Assembly: GCF_050436995.1 (NCBI RefSeq)
Contig: NC_134758.1
Span: 12,449,597-12,513,596, forward strand
DNA: 64,000 nucleotides
DNA from: Anticarsia gemmatalis
Lineage: Eukaryota; Arthropoda; Insecta; Lepidoptera; Erebidae
Direction of reading: 5' to 3'
Made by a program: the position numbers and the translations under genes. The notes beneath the pieces were generated by a model. The model saw nothing but the letters and a program-made list of their open reading frames with translations, had not been told where the DNA came from and did no database searches. Below are positions 56,010-64,000 of this stretch, in pieces; the stretch's first letter is position 1, and each line of letters starts with the position of its first letter.

Positions 56010-58630
56010 TATAAGGTCAATAAATAATTCAACTGTGTGTAAATTTTAACAAACCTACTTCCATTCTTTTCAAAATATTTATGTCAAAACCAAAATACCA
56101 ATCCATCGACATTTTACAATTAAGATATCGTTAGCATCCCTACAAGTACCCCGTACATATGTATGTATGTGTGTGTGTGTAATCACGTGTAAATATTAGT
56201 ATTGCGTCACATCTCCGTGCCATTAGCAGACATGTAATAATTAAGTAAATAATTATACTACGTTGCTGTGTGTAGGTCACCATGATTTAACGTGATTTTT
56301 TGTTTAACAGACACAATCGGTCATTCGGTCATTGTCGTTACGAACCGAAAACGATACAGATAACAGGATTTCAGGATGTTTTTAACAAAAAAAAAGCTGT
56401 AACACAAAAGCGATTATTCGAAAGAAAATTAGATTTTTAGGGTTAAAATTTGATAATGTACTCTGTTTTTCAGTCGATATAGGAGATCTATATACCCACA
56501 GCAAACGTTTCCCATCCTTTCACAATATTCTACCTATATAACAATGTGTAAGACAAAAAGACAGTAAAGTTAAAAGTCCATCTTAACTCGACAACACATC
56601 AAAGCGTTCAGTCACCGACATCACAACGAAACGCCGCGGCTTCGCTCGTAAACCCGCAAAAAAGGCAACATACTTCATTGTACAGCCTTAAAACTTTTTT
56701 AATAAGACCTCGGGAATGACAACCAAGGAGTTTTTCAGACGTAAAACTTGTGTTATTTACACATTTCGCACTGAAAAAAAGACATAAGTTGAATACACTC
56801 ACTTTACAAGATAGCCAATAAGAGCCAAATAACATTGTAACAATAACAGAATTGTAGTTCAAATTTTCTTTTTGGTAACAATATGTAAGGATGCGAATAA
56901 AGCAAGAGAAGTTTGTAAGGATCGTGCTGCCTACTCCCATAAAATCGAGATTTTATTTAATAAACAAAATATTGGAATTAAGTGACGTGAATCATATTTT
57001 TTGCATAACATTTACATTTTACGTTAGAATTAAACGAATAAAAACACAATAATTTATGTCTTTTTTTAAAATTTAAAACTACGATGTCGAAAATATTAGT
57101 ATTTGTACTTATACCTTTGTTGAGCTAGGTGTGTGGGTCGTGGTACTGGTCGTAAAGTCGTAACTCTTGAACACGTTAGAAGTTACATAATGATATAATA
57201 CTTTTGTGTCCAGAGATGATGGACTATTTTACCACTCTTTTATTGTTTACACTTTTTGAGTGGTTTTTGTTATAAAGTAAACTTAGTTTAAACTTGCGAA
57301 TGAGGCTAGTAAAACTGTGTTTTAAAACAAACTGGTTAAATTAAAGATATTGTGCATTACCGATATTTTTATAGTAGGTACTTGCATCTAGCAATTTTAT
57401 ATAAATTTTAGTTTCTTGCAGGGTAATCTTTGCTACTGATTTGCTGATTCAATAATGTTGGTTATAGATGCAGATTATTAAATCTCAATTTATCTGGGGT
57501 CGCTGTGCGATCTGAACCTGTTCCATGAATTCTTTAAATACAAATAGAAAACTAACGAGCTAAATAAAACCATCCGAGAGCATGCATGCAAGAAAATACA
57601 TTTAATTATAATAATAACATGTAAAAAGTATCTACTTCTATTCTGTTCCTGTACTGAGCTTACACAATGAGATATAATTCACGCGTGCAGGGTAGACAGT
57701 AAGGGTGGGATCGATATACCCTTGCTTCCGTTCCTGCATCCGTCTGTTGCACTTCTATGTATGTATGTATGTATGTTTGTATGTATGTGTGTATGTATGG
57801 AACATTGTTACAGCTTCCCTGTCTACGTGTTTATGTCTTATTTGTAACGTGGAGACTGGGCAGATATCCAAAGATGGGGAAAATTGTTTGAGACATTTCT
57901 GATTTGGGGAAGAAATAGAAAATAAAATTTTATTGAAAATATAACTGCCAATAAGACTTGCTTTAGCAAAGATTAAATCAAGACGAAATGTAGGTAGGTA
58001 CATTTCGTTCAGCCATTATTGCACAACATACGAATATATCTCCGATCCTAATTATAACAATTCATCGCAATAGTTTTTACTGATAGTAGTCTAAAGCAAA
58101 TGTATAGCTTAAACCTTTCTACGTATGAAATGCTTGTTTTACGTCCGTACCAGACCTGAAACAACTCCATTTTCTATTAAGAACTATTTTAGCTTTTTAT
58201 AAACTGCATAGCATTCCCTCACTAACATACCGTTTCACATATTCACCACCCAGAAATATCACCAGAAACCTGCCTTCAATAATATCAGACACACACGTCA
58301 TGTCGTCCGTAAATCCTTAAAGTCGTGTCATTGTAGAAGCTCAGCAGGTGTGGTGATTATCGAGTTAATTGCGAGCCGTCTCCAGCGGAGCACGGGCCTG
58401 GACGCAAGACAAATGATGGCTACGCTGAATGCAATCAACTGTGGCTGACATACCGCGCACTGACCGAGCATATGCTAGGACGGAAATGGGATTTATTTAA
58501 GTGATGTTTAAAGGTAGGTGTGTTATTAGCTTATTGTGTTTTATGATAGTAATAAACCTTGTTACTATATCACACTATTGAACTTAGTTTTTGCAAAAAA
58601 ATGATTATTTTAACTGATTAACTCGGAACC
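56010..58630. other. Gene-free stretch with simple repeats
   Basis: A (GT)n-like run near 56160-56180, a reverse 'CGCCACTTGGTACGATCC' copy at about 56875-56945, and a (GTAT)n run at 57757-57802. A patch at about 58325-58490 is less AT-rich but shows no clear exon. Confidence 0.45.
57757..57802. repeat. (GTAT)n microsatellite
   Basis: Tandem GTAT units with two GTGT/TTGT substitutions. Confidence 0.9.
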
Positions 58631-58631
58631 G

Positions 58632-58680
58632 AATATAAGGAAGAGAGAAGACCTGTACCCAGCAGTGGGAGATTCGAAGA
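58632..58680 (-). repeat. LINE-tail scrap
   Basis: GAAGACCTGTACCCAGCAGTGGGAG is the reverse of the CCCACTGCTGGGCA block, as in the LINE remnant at 28101-28290. Confidence 0.65.
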
Positions 58681-59269
58681 AGATTTTTTTTTTATATTTC
58701 TTAGATAATAGTATAGCCTTTAAAAGTTTCCGAGTTGAATCTTTGAGTGCTTAATGCGATGCGATGACGAAATCGTTTTCATTAGCAATAAAACCAAAAA
58801 GTGAAATATTGTTTACTTGATCAGTTTTTTACAAAACAGAGTAAAACAATAATAGGCAGAAAAACATAGAAAAGAAAAAAACAACCTACCGAAGTTCAGC
58901 CCTAAAATATATATGACTAATAACAGATTCTTAGAAGCATACATTATTGACGATATGTTAACTTTTCCGAAGGGTTCCAAGGTTATCCGTAATGGTCGAC
59001 CAAAAGTAATGATTAAAAATAACACAAGCAGTTCCCGGAAGGTTTTGAAAAGCGACAATATACGTATATGTATAAGAATATACGCACACACCATCATAAA
59101 TCATGTATTCATTCTTATGTACCGTTCGGAGATACATTTATTGTGAAATTACTGAAAATATGGCATTTTTTTATGAAAATGTACATTTTTCTTATAACAA
59201 AAACATACTCAAATCTCAAGTTGGTTTTTCTCTTTTTGTCTCCTTAACTTTTAGTATTTGTTGTTATAG

Positions 59270-59347
59270 TGGCAAGACGGACGGACCAACAGTCAGGAAG
59301 GGTTAATAATAGGGTCCCTTTTTACCCTTTGGTACGGAACCCTAAAA
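59270..59347 (+). repeat. 'ACCCTTTGGTACGGAACCCTAAAAA' non-LTR tail
   Basis: GACGGACGGACCAACAGTCA, then AGGGTCCCTTTTTACCCTTT and TACGGAACCCTAAAAAG, a retroposon 3' end I recognise as very common in lepidopteran genomes. The specific superfamily is not clear to me. Confidence 0.6.
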
Positions 59348-60159
59348 AGCAACAACTACTATGAAAAAACAAAGAGAACAATACTTATAGTTGAACGTCG
59401 GTTAATTTTAAACAGTGGAGGTATTAACCACGCTCGGCGGAGGCCGCTCATGAACGATTCATATCAATCAAGATTACTCCGGCTTACCTGCGAACTCATT
59501 GAAAAACTAACCCTTTTCACTTCAACTAGCGGTCTGTGGTTATATTTACATGTACTAGTAGAATAGGATCTAGTATGTATGTACGTAAAATATTATTATA
59601 AATTCACTAGTTGTTAAAAGATGAGTGAGAATGATACCATATTATAACGTGGGCAATTTATACCCTAGATGGGTGACCGTTAAAAGTGTTTTAATGGAAT
59701 ATCTCTGCCCTATAAATAGCAAAAAGATCGTGTTCCACAAAAATCTAAATATTCTTTCGGATCATTTAAACAACTTTGATTACATCTTGCCCAAAAGCAA
59801 ATAATATTAGTACCCATCTAAAAACAGACTTCAGTTCAAATCAAACCGCTTTATAAACGCTACAAGAAACTGTTGCAAAAATGAGATAACGCCAACCATC
59901 ATTGCCAAAACTAACCAAAAATACTCCGAGTTGTATGTAAACTATACGAAAAATAATCTCAGAGATACAAAATTCCCTAAAAACTGTCTACGAATGTCCA
60001 AATTGTGGTTCGTGGTATGATTACGTCACAAAAGACTTGTATGGTCTAAAGCTAGGGTTGCCAGATCCAAGCTGATCATTTCCTGGACATTAGTGGGGGT
60101 ATGAACGGAATCAGAGTTTTGGTCTCCGGTCCGAGCAAGACTTCACTAAGTATAATAAA

Positions 60160-60250
60160 AACCCATTAATGTCCCACTGCTGGGCAAGGGTCTCCTCTCG
60201 TAATGAGGGGTAGGCCTTGAGTCCACCATGCTGGTCAAATGCGAGATGCG
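60160..60250 (+). repeat. LINE-tail repeat, well-preserved copy
   Basis: ATTAATGTCCCACTGCTGGG, CAAGGGTCTCCTCTCGTAAT, AGGCCTTGAGTCCACCATGC, TGGTCAAATGCG. Best reference copy in the window for this family. Confidence 0.8.
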
Positions 60251-60429
60251 GACATTTTTGTCATTCACTAATTATGAATTACAAAAAAAACGACGGAGTA
60301 TCGTTACTTTGTAAAAGAACTAGTATTTTTTTCATTCCGGGACAGCAAAGTAAAATTACTGGTCACGGGACAGCACGCAAAAATTCCGGGACAATCCGGG
60401 AAATCTCGGCCGTCTGGCCACCTTATAGC

Positions 60430-60530
60430 TGAGTGCAATAAGGTTGGGGCTGGCACGACGCGCCGGCGGACTGCCAAACGGTCGGCGGCCGTGCCAGCGA
60501 GGGTTCGATACCCTCAACCACGGCTGGGGT
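60430..60530 (+). repeat. GC-rich tRNA-like or SINE-head-like segment
   Basis: GAGGGTTCGATACCCTC (60498-60514) is a perfect T-arm-like hairpin containing a pol III B-box consensus. Just before it GCTGGCACG and CGTGCCAGC pair around a GC-rich core. It does not fit a complete tRNA cloverleaf, so I treat it as a tRNA-derived repeat head. Confidence 0.4.
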
Positions 60531-61073
60531 ACCGTCTGATAAAGGCTCAAGATGCCGTTGAAGATTCAATTTACTGAATAAGCGCTTTATTTTTGAGTGA
60601 AAAACGGATTGAATTTTTTGTAAGGATTTACGCTGTATTTAGATGACTGATGGATGCATGAATAGCATAAAATATATCTTTTTGTCTTTGCAAAAATAAA
60701 TTTGGTTTTAGTATGATGTTTGAAAAATATATTTGTGTTGTACAGACAGCTGTTTACCCCTTTTTGTAAGTAATGTGTTGTCTTTTCAGAAGGTTCTAAT
60801 TGATAAAGGTTGTTTATTTTAAAGATAAAAAATAGTGTTTCTTAAAAGTATACGTATTTTGGCAACTGAATGTGATTCTGTTGTTTATGTAGTCATTATA
60901 ATGTATGTGTATCACAACATCTATAACATTTAGATATAAATGTGGATACTCACGGCATCTCCTTATTACTCTCTTATCAGTCTATGCTCTCTGATGATAA
61001 TGCCTTGTGATCAAACTCTTACCTGAAACAAACAATAACACAGGATTTAGTAAACAAATATATGACACGCTCA

Positions 61074-61160
61074 ACTCAGATACCACTATGCGGTCACCCA
61101 TCTATAGAATGACCGCGCTAGGCGTTGCCTAACCCACGGATCATTTACAGACAAGTGAGC
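61074..61160 (+). repeat. Partial third copy of the 18238-18486 repeat
   Basis: CTCAGATACCACTATGCGGT, CACCCATCTATAGAATGACC and GACAAGTGAGCGCA match the 3' half of that repeat. Confidence 0.75.
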
Positions 61161-61169
61161 GCACAGAGG

Positions 61170-62720
61170 GTCTGAATGAATAGGCTATACGCTATTATTA
61201 CTCATCAGTAGGGAAATGCATACATGCCATTGCAATTTTTATAAGGTTTTTTGAAACAACCACATGGGATGTATTAAAGGCACCCTAAGAATAAGACAGT
61301 AAATTTCCTTCTACAGAATCATGTTATAAGTAGAACTGACACTAAACATCTAACTATTTACCTTCAAGAATAAATAGCGATACATTAATTCTTATAAAGC
61401 TTTTATTTAGCCACCTTTTTCGTTATCTAACAAAGGCCTTTATTAATTTAGTACGAAAAGTAAAGCAAATTACATTAGTACGATAATTTTTTATTACTTC
61501 AAGACTAATAATTGAGGACTTAGTTGGCCTGATCCGGCAACGAACCCGTAGTCTTTTCATAGACAGTCATATATACCTACTGTAACTTCAGGCCATTTAA
61601 AAATAATGTACTTGGTGATGGGTTCGATTCCGTTATAGTGCGTTTAAGGGACTAGTTGTATTTCGCATCCCCGATTTGTATGTTTGTAAAGCCCAAGTTT
61701 CAATCCTTTGTCATAGTTTAAACTAAAAACGTGTTTGCCAAAATAATTTGTTTTAATAGTGATTCATCTCATGACTAATGCGAAACAACGTAACACCGTA
61801 CATCGGTGAAATCACCTAAGCACTGCAGTAATAAAACTTATGCGTAATTCAAAAGTGGCTTTCAGCATTGATTTAATTCTTTAAAATATATTCTGAACTC
61901 CTACTGTTATTTTAACAGCAATCTTACTATTGAAGATTTATCAAAACGAAAGCAAAGAAGTCATATTTTGAAAACAAAACATATTCCTCGTCATACATAC
62001 ATAGTACCTATAACGCCTTTTCCCATAAAGATAGAGAGCAAACGCATCACTAGCGGACCTGCGGCAAGATCAAATGTAGCAAGACCAGACCTCTGATTTA
62101 AATTCCTGGATCCGATCACATAGAGATGTGAGATCTTTTAAAGCCACTATGATCAAAGCATTAAACATAAAAGATATGGACCGTGAAAATCGGAAACACA
62201 ATACCTATGAGATTATCCCATAAGGATTCTGTTTTGTTAATATATTTTGGGACACTTCACAAATAGTAACAATTCTATGGAAAAATGTGATAATATGATG
62301 AAGATTTTCCATGATATAATAGTGTGTAATGTGAATGATGGGTGTTGATTTGCATCACAACATGGCGCGTGGCGAGAGGAAATTGTTCGTTATTTATTAC
62401 ATAAGACGACGGCAACGTTTACTGTGATGAAGACACGATAATGTACTCGAATATTCTTTTAACTGCAAATAAAAATAATTTGATTGGAAAGCAATTGTGT
62501 AAAAATTGCAAGGCAAACTCAACACGGCAATATTTATTGCGTCGGTAATTATGACTTGTAAAAAACGAGTCACATACATATTTTTCAACTGCGTCGATAA
62601 TGTAACTCAATTTAGCGTTTTTTAATCTTAAATTGCGCGTTTATGCGACTGTATTTGGCGGTCCAATTAGATTCTTGATCACTGTTGAATATATGGACAG
62701 TGACGCATCCACTACGTTGG
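61170..62720. other. Gene-free stretch with repeat scraps
   Basis: A degraded 'CGCCACTTGGTACGATCC' start at about 61993-62045 and tRNA-like scraps near 61540 and 61620. No coding frame stands out. Confidence 0.45.
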
Positions 62721-62727
62721 TAATATC

Positions 62728-62800
62728 TATATACATAAAATCACGCCTATTTCGCATAGGGGTAGGCAGAGACCAGAGAACGCCACTTGATACGATCCAT
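62728..62800 (+). repeat. 'CGCCACTTGGTACGATCC' repeat, forward copy
   Basis: ATACATAAAATCACGCCTAT, GGGGTAGGCAGAGACCAGAG, AACGCCACTTGATACGATCC. Confidence 0.75.
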
Positions 62801-63038
62801 ATTTAATAATATACATAATATATTTATTTGGAAATATCTTGCTAAGAAACAATTGTATGTATGATTCCATATTGTATACATTCAATAAACACTATTAAAT
62901 AAAAAACCGACATCTAACAACTCTACAAAGAATCTTAAAGTTAAGTGTAACCAGTCCTATTCGGTGTAGAGCACACTCGAGCACTTTCTTGTGGGCAGGG
63001 CGTTAGTAACCCGAGCATCGTTTTGTACCGCGACTTGT

Positions 63039-63062
63039 GCCGGGAGCCGGGAGCCGGGAGCT
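63039..63062. repeat. Short tandem repeat, unit GCCGGGA
   Basis: Three uninterrupted copies of the 7-mer GCCGGGA, then GCT. Confidence 0.85.
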
Positions 63063-64000
63063 GCTACAAACTAATGAAATTGCTACCGTTCGCTGTCGAG
63101 AGCTATTTGTTAGACGGTTTAATTATTACGAGGGATATATGTATCGAGTAAAGATGGAGATTTCTAGATTGTAACCGCGGCTTTATACTTGTATAGTGTT
63201 TTTATTTTATTAGTACTTTTAGTTAGAAAATTTATGTAAGGTAAAAAAAAATATTTCGCCTAGGTTAGATAAATTACGTAATCATATTTGCCAAGTATCT
63301 CTTAATTATCTTGCATTTTTTTAATTCTTTGTTGCTCGAGCAGCTCGTCTTTAAAAGTGGGACGTTTTATTATTTTACAGGCAACTAAATGAAAGTTAGG
63401 ATGTCATTTAAAATTTTAAATTCGTCAACTTATCACCAACAAAAATACCATTTTCCAGTAATGCACTAGTCATAAGCTATGCCATTCAATAGCTAGCAGC
63501 TATTACGCATACGATAACTACCATAAACTATTCCCGAAACCCACTAGACAATCTTTATACAAGTAGCCAGCAATTTCTGGTCAAAACAAGACTATTATCC
63601 TCATTTGTTTCTCAGAATTTCAACGTTAACCCGCGGCGGCCAACGCCCAGTATATTTTTAACCCGTACACAAACCGCGATCGACTGTTGAAAGGTATACG
63701 GCGGCGATGCTGAGTGCATTTGTGCATTGTGACGTCAGCATGCTATTTCTGCGCTGCTCTTAGGGGGGGCTTTTAGTAGGGGGGCATTAGGTCGTCGGAA
63801 CACTGACCCCGTGGCGCACTTTTTTTTGCAAGTGATGATAGATTAATTGTTTATATCCAGTTATAATTATGTTTGATTGATGATTTATTACTGTTATGTA
63901 GCTGTGGTAGTGACCTCGGAGGAGGTTGAGGGTTCAAAGCCACACACACGTACTTTCATCTTTCTTAATAAGTACTCCTAAAATTAATTATCATGCTTTA
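63063..64000. other. Right end of the window, no gene seen
   Basis: AT-rich except for a patch at about 63630-63830 (CCGCGGCGGCCAACGCC, TGACGTCAGC and a run of Gs). It may be the edge of a promoter but has no supported exon. Confidence 0.4.

Overview
This window looks like nuclear DNA from a lepidopteran insect (moth or butterfly). The evidence is AT-rich sequence, small spliced genes with GT-AG introns, AATAAA poly(A) signals, and a very dense load of short repeats of kinds I recognise from Lepidoptera. I cannot name the species.

Layout. Bases 1-2.9 kb are intergenic. From 2984 to 12436 on the + strand lies a complete nine-exon virilizer gene (vir/VIRMA, the scaffold of the m6A mRNA methyltransferase complex); all exon phases close and give a 1958-residue product. 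It ends tail-to-tail, about 260 bp from the poly(A) signal of a minus-strand gene that I assemble as a short ZNRF1/ZNRF2-type E3 ubiquitin ligase (zinc finger plus RING, four coding exons, 31027 down to 13207). The first ZNRF exon is joined by phase and context, not by homology of its own sequence. Inside the roughly 13.7-kb first intron of ZNRF, on the opposite strand, are two tandem paralogous genes (about 22.5-23.6 kb and 24.5-25.7 kb). They encode secreted Cys-rich, Met-Pro-rich, Thr-rich proteins that I do not recognise.

From 31.2 kb to the end I find no host protein-coding gene, only repeats and a few GC-rich islands that could be promoters or untranslated exons. The standout is a structurally complete hAT transposon (44920-48159): a perfect 8-bp target duplication, 17-bp perfect terminal inverted repeats that resemble the plant Ac ends, dense CCGGATA subterminal repeats, and an intact two-exon BED-hAT transposase of 633 residues. 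Its intron contains an RTE-like fragment that is itself split by a GC-rich Harbinger-like MITE, so three elements are nested.

Other mobile elements supported by their own structure are a 138-bp hAT MITE with an 8-bp duplication (14785-14922), a 271-bp Harbinger-like MITE with TTA duplications (33381-33651), a 375-bp related-looking MITE with an internal insertion (51045-51419), a long-terminal-repeat foldback MITE (13384-13598), and a four-member family of about 175-200 bp (4.2, 21.2, 40.0 and 44.7 kb). Two microRNA-sized hairpins (4393-4457 and 38945-39000) are worth testing for small RNA production.
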